IMG/VR virus record: IMGVR_UViG_3300025120_000211
Location: 1 to 36,269 of that record
Source: a virus
Strand: one strand, 5' to 3'
DNA: 36,269 bases
How positions within the stretch are numbered: the first letter of the stretch is position 1; each line of letters begins with the position of its first letter. Both the position numbers and the translations under genes were made by a program. The notes beneath the pieces are model-generated. The model was not told the DNA's origin. It searched no databases and saw only the letters and a list, made by a program, of their open reading frames with translations. Shown here one piece after another: positions 16,155 through 25,511 of the stretch.

Positions 16155-19100
16155 ATGTCTATTCAATATTTGCCTGACGGAAGGTTAATTAGCTTAAAAG
16201 ACAATTTAAGTCAAAATGAAATTGAAAAAGAAATTGAATTGTATTTACAAAATTATCCTCTTGAAATACAAGAAGAAATTATAGAAACAGATAATCAACA
16301 AATACCTGTTCCTAATACTGTAAAACCAATATCTGAATATACTGTAAAAGATTATTTAGGACAAGTTGGATTTGGTTACTCTGGAGGAATAAATCTTGGA
16401 GGTAATACAATACCTGAATTTGAAGATGTTGATAAAGATATTAAAGAAGAATTGTTGTCTTATAAACAAGGAGATAAAGAAGAAGGGGCAAGTTTTGGAA
16501 AAATAGCTAAAAACAGTTTAGGTATTGTAGAAAATTTAGCAAATCCTCTTCAAGACTATGCCGATAAAGTTCTTGAATTAAATGAATATGAAAAAGAATT
16601 AAATAATTTATCTGTAAAACAAAATTTATCCAAAGAAGAACAAGATCGTTATAAAGAGTTAGAATTAAAAATTAATGGTTCTGGTAAATCAAAAGAAGAA
16701 ATAAACCAAGAAGTAGCATCTAGTTTAGGAATGGGAGATATGCCTCCTTCTGCTGAAGCTTATTATGCTCGACAAAATCTTGAAGAACAATTAGGTTTAA
16801 AAGAACTAATTAGAATAGAAGTAGAAAGAAGAAAAAGACTTGAACAAAGACAAGAAGAAGCACCTGTAAGTAATGCTACTAAATATTTATTTGCATCTGC
16901 ACAAGACGAAAGAGCAGGTGGTGCTTTAGGTAAGGCTTGGGATAGTTATTGGAATGACTTATCAAAAGAACAAAAATTTGATGCTTTAGGAGATGTTGTT
17001 GGTATGTCAGCAGCTCCTGCTGCTTTAATTCTTGGTGCAAACTTTGCATCTGCTCTTACACTTCAAAGAATGCCGTGGATGTATCAATTTTTAGGGGCAG
17101 GAGCAGCAACAGGAACTACTTCTGGATATATTACATACGGAACATCGTTTGACGAATATCTTGTACAATCAGGATTAGACTTAACTAATCCAGAATCTGT
17201 TTTAGAAGTTTTTCAAGACAAAGAACTTATAGAAGAAGCAAAAGATTATGCAATGAATAGAGGATTAGCAGTAGGTTCTTTTGATGCAATTTCAGGTGGT
17301 TTTGCAACAAGAATGTTAGCTCCTGCACAAATAAATAACAAACTACTTGCAAGTATTATTAGAAAACCAACAGGAACGGATTTAGGATATTTACGCAGAA
17401 CAGGAATCAATATAGTTGCTCAAAGTCCTTTGCAAACTGGTTTACCAATGATAGGAGAAACTATTGCACAAGCCACAACTTTAAAAGACAATGAAAAATA
17501 TTCTGGTTTTGATATATTTGCTGAAGGTTTAGGAGAAATTCCATTTATAGGAGCTGATGCAACATTAGGTGGAATTTTATCTAGTCAAATGGATTCAACT
17601 AGAACTAAAAAAGAAAGAAAACAAGCAGATTTAAAACAAGCAGAAAGAGAGTATATATCTGTTTCATCTGTTTCAAATGATTTTGGTTATGGAAAAATAA
17701 CAGGAGAGTTTGTAAGTATAGATGAAGATACAGGAATAGAAACAACAGGTCTGCCTTACGGTAAAGATGTTTTTACAAATTATTATTCTAAAGAAGATTC
17801 TTTTAATATTTTTGCTAATACCGAAGAAGATATAGAAGCACCTAATCAGTTTGTTGCAAAATCTAACAATAGGGGTAAATTTAAAATAATAGATACCTAT
17901 AATAATGTAATAGAAGACGACATAGATTCTCAAAATGAAGCAGAAGAAAAATCTGGAACATATAATGTTTACTCAGGTATTAGATATTCTAAATATTTAA
18001 AAGATAGTAATTTAGAAATACAAAATATTCCAGATTCAAATTTAACAAGTAGAATTTCTGAATTTATGCTTGATCCTTATGAATCTAAAATTGCTATAGA
18101 AGAAATAAAAAACGACACTTTTATTTTTAATCAACCTCAATTTAATAGAATTTTAAATGCTATTGGAGAAAACACAACTGAATTTAATGTTCTACATTTA
18201 CAAAAAGTATTAAACGTTAAAGATTTTGATACGTTATTAAATCAAAAAGCTGAAGATTTATTGTTCAGAAAAACTAACACAATGCCTCCTGTTAGGATTA
18301 AGAAAAAAGATATAACTAATTTAAGTGAAGAATTAAATATAAATATAGATTTTCAATCTAATGGATTTAAATCTTTATCTTTAAAATTAGTTGGTCAATC
18401 TGATTACAACAAAATGAATAATGCTCAAAAACGTTATTTATATTCTTTTTTAAAGACTTTACCTGTTAACGAAACTGATAATAAAAATTTTCCTGATATG
18501 TCTCGAAGAGACTATTCTGTTAAACAAAAAGAACAAGTTATTGATTCATTAATTAAAAATCCAAAAAAAACCAATTTAAACGATATTTCTTTATCTTTAG
18601 GTTTAGACCCTACTGTAATAGAAAACAAAAGATTAGCTTCCCGTGTAAGGGAAGATTTAGTAATTTCTGGAGTTATTAACAAAACAGGAAGTAAATATAA
18701 ATTTAACCCTCAAGGCAGTTGGATTTTATCTAGACAAAATCAAATAGATTTAAATAACGATCCTACACTTCAAGAAGATTTAAATAAAACATTAAGATTT
18801 CAAGAATTTTTTGAAAATAAATTAAAAGAATTAAATTTACCAGATATTATAACTAAATTAAAACAAGGAATTATTTCTGTAAATGGTCAGAAAGATCAAG
18901 AAGCACTTGGAGTTTTTAATCCTTCATTAAAAGAAATAATATTAAGTGTAGCGAGTGCTAGAGAAAACGCATTAGCTAAAAATAATAAAGCTACTGAACA
19001 AGATATTTTAAATGAATTAACTGTAACATTTGGTCACGAAACAGTACATGCTACTAAATTATTAGATTTGTTTTCTGCTCAAGAATGGCAAAATTTAACA

Positions 19101-22100
19101 AACGCAACAGCTTCTACTCTTGTACCAAGAAAAACCGTAGAAGAAGTTACTGGTTCTAAACAAGCATATAGTCAATACATACAAAATTTAGGAAGAAAAC
19201 CTACATACTTTGATTTGCAAAGAGATGCTTATAAAAATCAAGAATACGACTCGGCAGAAGAAGCTCAAGAAACTGTAGTTGAAGAAGCTGTAGCTCTTCT
19301 TTTAGAAGATTGGTTTAAAAATCAAATAAAGTTAAATGGACAATCAAAAGGTATAGCAAACAAGACTAAAGATTTTTTTAAAGCTATAAATAATGGTTTA
19401 GAATATTCAGGATTTCAAACTTATGAAAATATTTTTAATAAATTATTATCAGGAAAAATAGGTAAAAGAGAAAGGGTTAATCAATATTCAAAACCTATTC
19501 CTGTCACAGTTAGAGATGAATTTGGAAATGTTTTATCTACTTATGAACAACAACCAAAAGTTTTAAGATCATCAGGAATAAATCGTTATAGAAATCTTTC
19601 AGGAGCTGTTGGAATAGATTTAGATAATGATGAATTAATACCTTCTTCGATGGATGAAGAGATTCCTATAATAGAACGTCCTTTGCAAGATTCACCAAAT
19701 CTAAGATTTAGTTTAAATAATATTCAACAAAGACCTACAAGTTTAGTAATTGAATTTATGCGTAATGCTAGAGAAGCAACTTATGGCAATGATTTTTCTA
19801 CAATACCTGCTGCTATATTAGAGAAAACAATGTCTAGTGATATTAATACCATTAGAAGATTTGGAAGAAAATTAAACTCTCAAGAATTTCAAGACGCACA
19901 AGCTCAATTATATTGGTATACGCAAGAAAATTTAAAACAATTAGGTTATAAAAATGGAAATGATATTGCTACATTATATTTAGTAGGTAACGCAAGTAAA
20001 TACAATGTTCTAACAACAAGCCAAGTAGAAGCAGAATCGTTTGCAAATGGTTTAACTCAAAGTCCTTATTCAATAAAAGGCGATGCAAAAAAAATAACAG
20101 AATATAAAGTTAGAAGATCAGATATTATTTTAACAACTGATATTATGTTTGCAAAAAATCCTCCTGCTTGGGCTGATAAAAACAATTTTTATATTACAAA
20201 ACCTCAAGCATTAAGAGGTGGCGGTAAAAATATTAGTTATCAAGAAGTTAAACCTATTAGAAAATTAAAAACAGGATTTAATAATGGTTATAGTAAATCT
20301 AAATTCAGTCTTAATAAAAGAAATCAAATATCTTCAATGGAATTTATGCGTTCCAAAGGAACAAGAGGTAAACAGGTATCAGAAAATTTACGAACATACA
20401 GCAAACCTACTGAAAGAGTAGGACAAGCCACACTTGAAGAAAAAAAATTAGCTAAAAGATTTAAACTAATTCCAAAAGAAAACGAAAGACTTATTTACGC
20501 TGCCAAAACATTCGAACCTAAAATAATTAAAGAAGTAGGAGATTTTAAAATAGTTAAAGATGATTATTTAGAAGGTAATTTAAATGTAGGAAAAATATTA
20601 GATGTAGATGTTGAATTGTTTCGTGATCCGGGTGGATTTGAAGGTGAAAATTATTCAATGGTAATAACAGATTCAAGAGCTATAGGAGATGGAAATGTAG
20701 GTTTGTATGCTAATAATTTAAAACAAGCTAAATTAGAAGCAGTATGGGAAATAGAAAAATTTGTAAAAGAATCTGTTTTAACAGACATAAGCGGAACAAG
20801 GTTATATCAAGTAGCAAACAACACAAAACTGTATCATTTTGAAGATAGTCCTAATGTTTTAAACTACTTAGAAGATAAATCGAGTTACGGTTTAGATGAA
20901 ATTGAATTTAAAGAAGGTAAAGAAGCTTTATTAAAGGCTATTAATTCTATTGATTATCAATATGATTTATTAAATCACTATGCTGTTACGGAAGGTTTAC
21001 GAAGAATGTTTGCAATAGAAGAAACTGCACCTAGTTTTAAAGAAAAATTAGGTGAAAATTGGGTAACTAAAAAAGAATATTTTCTTAATAGAGAATATAT
21101 AAATAATGGAAAAACTTTTAAAGGATATACAAAGTTACTTAATCTTGTTCAAGTTAAAGCTGAAAGTTACTCTCCTAATGAAGTAAAAAATAATAGAAAT
21201 GCTTTTATAGTTTTAGGTGCTCCTGCTTCTGGTAAATCATTCTTTTCTAAAGAAATAGCTAAAGAAAACAATTTAGCAATTTTAGACAGTGACGATATAA
21301 AAGCATTTATACCTGAATATGCAGGTGGTGTAGGAGCTAATGCAGTTCATCAAGAAGCTAAAGTTATAAATCAAAGTGTTTATGAAAATTTTCTTAGTGA
21401 AGGTAAAGATATGCTTTTACCTAGAGTTGGTGGAAAAGAAAATTTTAATCAAATAAAAAACACCATAAAACAATTAAAAAATAATGATTACAATGTTAAT
21501 CTTGTATTAGTAGATGTAGATACATCTAACAGTTTGCAAAGAATGTTAACTCGTTTTGCAGAAACAGGAAGATTATTACCTCCTAGTTATTTAGAGTCAA
21601 TTGGAAATACTCCAATAGATACTTATAATAGATTACAATATGAAGCAGATCAACACGCATGGATAGATAACAATGGCAAACCAAATCAAGAAATCATTAG
21701 GCAAAACACGGGAATATTACCCCCTTCTATCGGACGAGAACGAACAAATATCAGACAAAGAATCTCTGAGGGTAGCGAGGCTATTAACGACCAAATTATC
21801 GCAGAACAAACAACCCAAGAATACATAAGAGATTTAGATATTGCGATAGAGGGTGTTAAAACACTCAATGATGAGTCAGAAAAAAATAATTTAGTTCCTA
21901 AATACAATTTAAATGCTTCACAAGATGCACTTAAAGTAGCTTTTGAAACCGCAGCTAATAAATCTACAAGAACAGAATTATCTCCAGAAATCAAAAATAA
22001 ATATTCATTAAAGAAAGGAAAGCCTCTTAATCCTAATGCAGAAAGTTTAATCGAACATTATCAAACAGTAGACAATACACCAGACAAAACTTTCGGTGAA

Positions 22101-24701
22101 ATTTTATTAGCTACGGCTGATGCAACAAGGGAATTATCTAAAGACATCAGAAGTGGATTGGTAGATCAATACAGTATTTTTAATAAAATAGAAAAAGAAG
22201 CAGCAAAAGTACAAGGAATTTCAGAACAAAAAATATTAGCAAACACAAGTGCTTATGCTTCTATGTTGTTGTCAGACAGATCAGGAGAAATATGGAAAGG
22301 TTCTTTTTTTGAAGGCTTTCCTGTTTACGATGAAAAAGGTTATGTAAGGGTAGAGGTTATTTCTCCTAAAGACAATAAACCAGTTGTTCCTCCTATGAAA
22401 TTTTTAGAACCTCTTATGGTAAATTCACAATTACTTGGTTTATTTACATCAGTAAGAAATGTAGAAAGAGAAATAAATTTTGATCAACAAGGAAGAAAAG
22501 TTAAAACTACTAAAAAACAAATTGCAGAAGCAAAACAAGCTTTAAAAGATTATCCAATTTTAAATAAAGTATCAGAAGAATATAATCGTTGGAATGAACA
22601 CCTTGTTGATTTTTTAGTAGCAACACAAGTATTAGATGAAGCCACAGCTAAAATATGGCTTCAAAATTCTGATTACATACCTTTTTATAGGTCTTTAAGT
22701 GTTGATGAAAAAGGTCAGCAAGTAAAAACTGTAGGACCACAAGTATTAAAAGGTTTTTCTATGTCAAAAAATCTTTTTGTAGAAGCAAAAGGAAGCGAGA
22801 CAAAAAAAACTACCGATGCCATAACAGGTATAGCTCAAAATTTAAGAGCAGCAATAGAATCTGGAATGAAAAATGTCGCAGCAAATCGTTCTGTTAGAGA
22901 TTTGGTTAGTTTAGGTTATGCCCAACAAGTAGGAAATAACGTAAAAGGTAAAGAAGTAATTACTATAAGAGTTCAAGGAAAAAATAAAAGTTTTAATGTT
23001 AGTGATAAGGCAACTTACGAAGCGTATTTAGGATTTCAAGACGGATTTAATCCCTATACAGGTGGTTATACTATGCAAGCTGCAATAGGAGCTAAACTAT
23101 TATTTAGTGAAGTTATTACTAGAGCACCTAAATTTTGGGCAATGCAACTTTCCAGAGACTCTATTTCTGCTTGGGCATTATTAGGCATAGATGAATATAC
23201 ACCTTTTTTTACTTCATTAAATAATGCTGCAAAAATAACAGCAGGTATGATAACGGGTCGAGTTCCAGAAGGTTTTACTAAAATGCAAAGAGCTGGAGTT
23301 GTAACTAGATATGATCAAGGTATATTACAAACACAAGAAGATGCCAATATAATATTAAAAAGAGCTAAAAGAAATGCTATTAAAAGAAGTAAAAATTTAA
23401 CCCCAGAAAAAGTAGTTAGTCAACTTTGGGATAATAGTTTTATGCTTGCTTGGAACGCTACAGGACAAGGAACTCTTATAACTGATGCTGCTACAAGATT
23501 AGCTGTTTATGAAAGTATTTTAAAACAAACAGGCAATGAAGCAGAAGCAGTTTTTCAATCAATGGAAGTTATGAACTTTACTAGAAGAGGTAATAACCCA
23601 ATGATTCAAATAACGACTTCTTTAATTCCTTTTTCAAATCCTACAATGCAAGGTCTTGATCTTTTTATAAGAGCAATAACAGGAAAATACGGTCAGACAA
23701 ATTTAAAGAAAAAAGAAAGATTAAGAAAATTGTCTTTACGTCTAGGAAGTATCATGGCAACAACTCCTCTTTATTACTTAGCAGTAAAAGATACGGAAGA
23801 ATATAAAACAACTCCTCCAGAAATTAGAGCAAAAAATTATATATTTCCTACTAAAGAATGGTTTGGTCTTGATTATACAGTAAGATTTCCTAGTGCTTTT
23901 GAAGTTGGTTTTGCAACAAAAGAAATACCAGAAGCTTTACTAAGATATTTTGACAGTACAGATTCAGGCAAAATTGCAATAAAAAATATTCTTTCAAGTG
24001 CAGAAGACACTATTTTAGGTCCAATAAATCCTTTAAAAATTACTGCTTTAGCTCCAATAGCAGAAAATTATTTTAACAGAGACTCTTTTACTAAAGGACC
24101 AATAGTTCCAGAGCGTATGAGAGCAGGAGAATTAGATTATCTTAAAGACAGACCTTCTACTCCTTCAATTTATAAAAGTATAGGAAAATTAACAAACACA
24201 TCTCCTTTAATGATAAGAAATTTATCTGAAGGTTATTTTGCTTATCTAGGAACATATGCAGCTACATTGTATGATACTGCTAAAGATATTGGACCTTCAA
24301 CGGGTTGGGAAAAATCTTTGTTTACACAAGGTTTTGTTTTACCACCAGAACAAAAAGGATATGTAAAACACTTTTACGACATGAAAAAAATATTAGATGA
24401 TTACTTTGCTGATGCACAGAGGGTTATGGACAAAGAAGAATTCCTTCTTAACAATCCTTACGATGATAAGTATGACGATGATTTTACAATTCAAATGAAA
24501 ACATTACAAAAAGAACTTAATTTAAGGGGAGAATTAATTAAGGCTTACAACGAAGACAAAGAAGCAATATATTCATCAAATGTTTATGATGCAGATGAAA
24601 AGCGAGACAAAATAGAAACTATAGATAGAATAATAAATAAAGAATTAAAAGGTATTGATCAAGAAAGATTCAATCTTGAAAAACAACTAAGAGAAAGATA
24701 A
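16155..24701 (+). CDS. Giant polyvalent ejection protein, 2848 aa (peptidase-like, ART-like, zeta-kinase, LPD38-like)
   Basis: Reading along the protein: a helical N-terminus with coiled-coil (about 110-240); a hydrophobic segment at 275-305; a helix-turn-helix-like stretch at about 795-860; a metallopeptidase-like segment (about 890-1105) with HETVH at 961-965 and a downstream E-E-A-V-A at 1043, ending FQTYENIFNKLLSGKIGKRE; an ART-like segment (about 1205-1350, LYLVGNASKYNVLTTSQ); a zeta-toxin-type P-loop kinase (about 1680-1840) with Walker A GAPASGKS at 1688-1695, D1711/D1713, and RMLTRFAETGR at 1796-1806; and near the C-terminus (2300-2510) an LPD38-like region ending FTRRGNNPMIQITTSLIPF. 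This combination is typical of polyvalent proteins, which phages inject with DNA to disarm host defences. Domain names come from motif reading only; the kinase and HExxH are the surest. Confidence 0.85.
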   Translation: MSIQYLPDGRLISLKDNLSQNEIEKEIELYLQNYPLEIQEEIIETDNQQIPVPNTVKPISEYTVKDYLGQVGFGYSGGINLGGNTIPEFEDVDKDIKEELLSYKQGDKEEGASFGKIAKNSLGIVENLANPLQDYADKVLELNEYEKELNNLSVKQNLSKEEQDRYKELELKINGSGKSKEEINQEVASSLGMGDMPPSAEAYYARQNLEEQLGLKELIRIEVERRKRLEQRQEEAPVSNATKYLFASAQDERAGGALGKAWDSYWNDLSKEQKFDALGDVVGMSAAPAALILGANFASALTLQRMPWMYQFLGAGAATGTTSGYITYGTSFDEYLVQSGLDLTNPESVLEVFQDKELIEEAKDYAMNRGLAVGSFDAISGGFATRMLAPAQINNKLLASIIRKPTGTDLGYLRRTGINIVAQSPLQTGLPMIGETIAQATTLKDNEKYSGFDIFAEGLGEIPFIGADATLGGILSSQMDSTRTKKERKQADLKQAEREYISVSSVSNDFGYGKITGEFVSIDEDTGIETTGLPYGKDVFTNYYSKEDSFNIFANTEEDIEAPNQFVAKSNNRGKFKIIDTYNNVIEDDIDSQNEAEEKSGTYNVYSGIRYSKYLKDSNLEIQNIPDSNLTSRISEFMLDPYESKIAIEEIKNDTFIFNQPQFNRILNAIGENTTEFNVLHLQKVLNVKDFDTLLNQKAEDLLFRKTNTMPPVRIKKKDITNLSEELNINIDFQSNGFKSLSLKLVGQSDYNKMNNAQKRYLYSFLKTLPVNETDNKNFPDMSRRDYSVKQKEQVIDSLIKNPKKTNLNDISLSLGLDPTVIENKRLASRVREDLVISGVINKTGSKYKFNPQGSWILSRQNQIDLNNDPTLQEDLNKTLRFQEFFENKLKELNLPDIITKLKQGIISVNGQKDQEALGVFNPSLKEIILSVASARENALAKNNKATEQDILNELTVTFGHETVHATKLLDLFSAQEWQNLTNATASTLVPRKTVEEVTGSKQAYSQYIQNLGRKPTYFDLQRDAYKNQEYDSAEEAQETVVEEAVALLLEDWFKNQIKLNGQSKGIANKTKDFFKAINNGLEYSGFQTYENIFNKLLSGKIGKRERVNQYSKPIPVTVRDEFGNVLSTYEQQPKVLRSSGINRYRNLSGAVGIDLDNDELIPSSMDEEIPIIERPLQDSPNLRFSLNNIQQRPTSLVIEFMRNAREATYGNDFSTIPAAILEKTMSSDINTIRRFGRKLNSQEFQDAQAQLYWYTQENLKQLGYKNGNDIATLYLVGNASKYNVLTTSQVEAESFANGLTQSPYSIKGDAKKITEYKVRRSDIILTTDIMFAKNPPAWADKNNFYITKPQALRGGGKNISYQEVKPIRKLKTGFNNGYSKSKFSLNKRNQISSMEFMRSKGTRGKQVSENLRTYSKPTERVGQATLEEKKLAKRFKLIPKENERLIYAAKTFEPKIIKEVGDFKIVKDDYLEGNLNVGKILDVDVELFRDPGGFEGENYSMVITDSRAIGDGNVGLYANNLKQAKLEAVWEIEKFVKESVLTDISGTRLYQVANNTKLYHFEDSPNVLNYLEDKSSYGLDEIEFKEGKEALLKAINSIDYQYDLLNHYAVTEGLRRMFAIEETAPSFKEKLGENWVTKKEYFLNREYINNGKTFKGYTKLLNLVQVKAESYSPNEVKNNRNAFIVLGAPASGKSFFSKEIAKENNLAILDSDDIKAFIPEYAGGVGANAVHQEAKVINQSVYENFLSEGKDMLLPRVGGKENFNQIKNTIKQLKNNDYNVNLVLVDVDTSNSLQRMLTRFAETGRLLPPSYLESIGNTPIDTYNRLQYEADQHAWIDNNGKPNQEIIRQNTGILPPSIGRERTNIRQRISEGSEAINDQIIAEQTTQEYIRDLDIAIEGVKTLNDESEKNNLVPKYNLNASQDALKVAFETAANKSTRTELSPEIKNKYSLKKGKPLNPNAESLIEHYQTVDNTPDKTFGEILLATADATRELSKDIRSGLVDQYSIFNKIEKEAAKVQGISEQKILANTSAYASMLLSDRSGEIWKGSFFEGFPVYDEKGYVRVEVISPKDNKPVVPPMKFLEPLMVNSQLLGLFTSVRNVEREINFDQQGRKVKTTKKQIAEAKQALKDYPILNKVSEEYNRWNEHLVDFLVATQVLDEATAKIWLQNSDYIPFYRSLSVDEKGQQVKTVGPQVLKGFSMSKNLFVEAKGSETKKTTDAITGIAQNLRAAIESGMKNVAANRSVRDLVSLGYAQQVGNNVKGKEVITIRVQGKNKSFNVSDKATYEAYLGFQDGFNPYTGGYTMQAAIGAKLLFSEVITRAPKFWAMQLSRDSISAWALLGIDEYTPFFTSLNNAAKITAGMITGRVPEGFTKMQRAGVVTRYDQGILQTQEDANIILKRAKRNAIKRSKNLTPEKVVSQLWDNSFMLAWNATGQGTLITDAATRLAVYESILKQTGNEAEAVFQSMEVMNFTRRGNNPMIQITTSLIPFSNPTMQGLDLFIRAITGKYGQTNLKKKERLRKLSLRLGSIMATTPLYYLAVKDTEEYKTTPPEIRAKNYIFPTKEWFGLDYTVRFPSAFEVGFATKEIPEALLRYFDSTDSGKIAIKNILSSAEDTILGPINPLKITALAPIAENYFNRDSFTKGPIVPERMRAGELDYLKDRPSTPSIYKSIGKLTNTSPLMIRNLSEGYFAYLGTYAATLYDTAKDIGPSTGWEKSLFTQGFVLPPEQKGYVKHFYDMKKILDDYFADAQRVMDKEEFLLNNPYDDKYDDDFTIQMKTLQKELNLRGELIKAYNEDKEAIYSSNVYDADEKRDKIETIDRIINKELKGIDQERFNLEKQLRER

Positions 24702-24725
24702 TAAGTATTGAACGCTCAATACTTA
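24702..24725. repeat. Palindromic element copy 2 (10-bp arms)
   Basis: Arms 24702-24711 and 24716-24725 (TAAGTATTGA / TCAATACTTA) with centre ACGC. It begins directly after the stop of the giant gene, and its right arm contains the stop codon of the convergent 46-aa gene. Relative to copies 1 and 4, an A-T pair in the arm is replaced by G-C on both sides, so the dyad symmetry is kept. Confidence 0.8.
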
Positions 24726-24863
24726 ACGACCTTGCCCCCTATACAGTTTTAAAGACCGTTTTTTAGATTTGTTCATTGTTGATCTGCTTATATTTCCTCT
24801 TCCTATAGAAGTTTTCTTAGGACTCTTAGTTTCTCTTAAAAATAATCCGGTTGTTTGTTTCAT
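24723..24863 (-). CDS. Small basic conserved phage protein, 46 aa
   Basis: A short gene on the minus strand. The peptide begins MKQTTGLFLRETKSPKKTSI and ends SKKRSLKLYRGQGR. The ending K-S-K-K-R-S-x-K-x-Y-R-G-Q-G and the TSIGRGNISRS stretch before it recur in tiny proteins of marine phages, so this is very likely a real gene. It is convergent with the giant gene, and its stop lies in palindrome copy 2. No good ribosome binding site is visible (AACTAAAG about 10-17 bases upstream). The charge suggests nucleic-acid binding; the function is unknown. Confidence 0.65.
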   Translation of the reverse strand: MKQTTGLFLRETKSPKKTSIGRGNISRSTMNKSKKRSLKLYRGQGR

Positions 24864-25136
24864 GTGCACATAATAACTTTAGTTTTATCTATGTTTCAAG
24901 CTATATATCTACAACTAAAAATAAAAATCTAAGTTAGCCCTCTATCTTTTTTTAATGCTTTGTTGTTAAATCAACGTATAAACCAATATATCCGTAACAA
25001 ATAGCTTGCTGCCGGTCAGCCGGGCTAAAATTACAGGTTGTGGTAATGTAGCAATAGGTAAATAACCTATTGAGTAGGTAATGTTTCATGTGAAACATCT
25101 TTTTTTTGTTTAGACTTCTCTAGTCCAACGGGTAGG
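24864..25136. other. Hairpin-rich junction between convergent modules
   Basis: No gene is seen in these 273 bases. They hold the 14-mer ATATATCCGTAACA (24986-24999; repeated at 34576-34589), a small GC-rich island (about 25002-25027) with CCGG-TCAG-CCGG in an otherwise AT-rich stretch, a hairpin CAATAGGT-AAATA-ACCTATTG (25052-25072), and the terminator at 25081. It separates the rightward virion module from the leftward recombination operon. Confidence 0.6.
25081..25107 (+). terminator. Strong intrinsic terminator of the late transcript; also parS-like
   Basis: ATGTTTCA (25081-25088), TG, TGAAACAT (25091-25098), one C, then eight T (25100-25107). On the plus strand this is a canonical rho-independent terminator about 360 bases after the giant gene. 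The inner 16 bases TGTTTCATGTGAAACA differ by one base from the ParB-binding parS consensus TGTTTCACGTGAAACA. Confidence 0.75.
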
Positions 25137-25511
25137 CTAACTGTTGTTGAATCTTTGCTCGGCTCTAAGACGGTTTTCTTCTTCTTTTTGTTGAATAATC
25201 CCATGTTGTTCTCCTCTCTCATGTTTTAAAGGCTTGGTTCTAAAAAATTTTTTGTAATCTGGATATGTGTGCATAAAGTATCTAGCATAATAAGCTATCC
25301 AATCGTTTGATATTTTAAAAGAATCCCCTTTAGTTACTATATCAGTTTCCCACCTAATACGCTGTATGATCGCCCAATGGCTGTAGTTTTTATGCCCAGA
25401 TTTTATAGCTTCAAAAGTAAAACGCTGAAACAAAACCCACACTTGAGGGTTCTTCTTGTGCCACTTCCACCACTTCTTTTTCTTTTCTTCATGCAATGCG
25501 GTTAAAGTCAT
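25137..25511 (-). CDS. Conserved hypothetical phage protein, 124 aa
   Basis: AAGGAG lies 7 bases before the ATG. A compact, aromatic-rich protein: WKWHKKNPQVWVLFQRFTFE, IIQRIRWETDIV, FKISNDWIAYYARYFMHTYP and KKFFRTKPLKHERG. This pattern (hydrophobic RFTFEAI..G, IRWET, FKI-N, YYAR) is shared by a widespread family of small phage early proteins without known function. The C-terminus is a charged helix. It is the second-last gene of the leftward operon and overlaps the previous gene by 23 bases. Confidence 0.8.
   Translation of the reverse strand: MTLTALHEEKKKKWWKWHKKNPQVWVLFQRFTFEAIKSGHKNYSHWAIIQRIRWETDIVTKGDSFKISNDWIAYYARYFMHTYPDYKKFFRTKPLKHERGEQHGIIQQKEEENRLRAEQRFNNS

Noticed and set aside
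25002-25027. GC-rich island as a tRNA or tRNA-like remnant
   Set aside because: No cloverleaf arms or conserved T-loop could be laid out; only short CCGG and TAGC/GCTA pairings.
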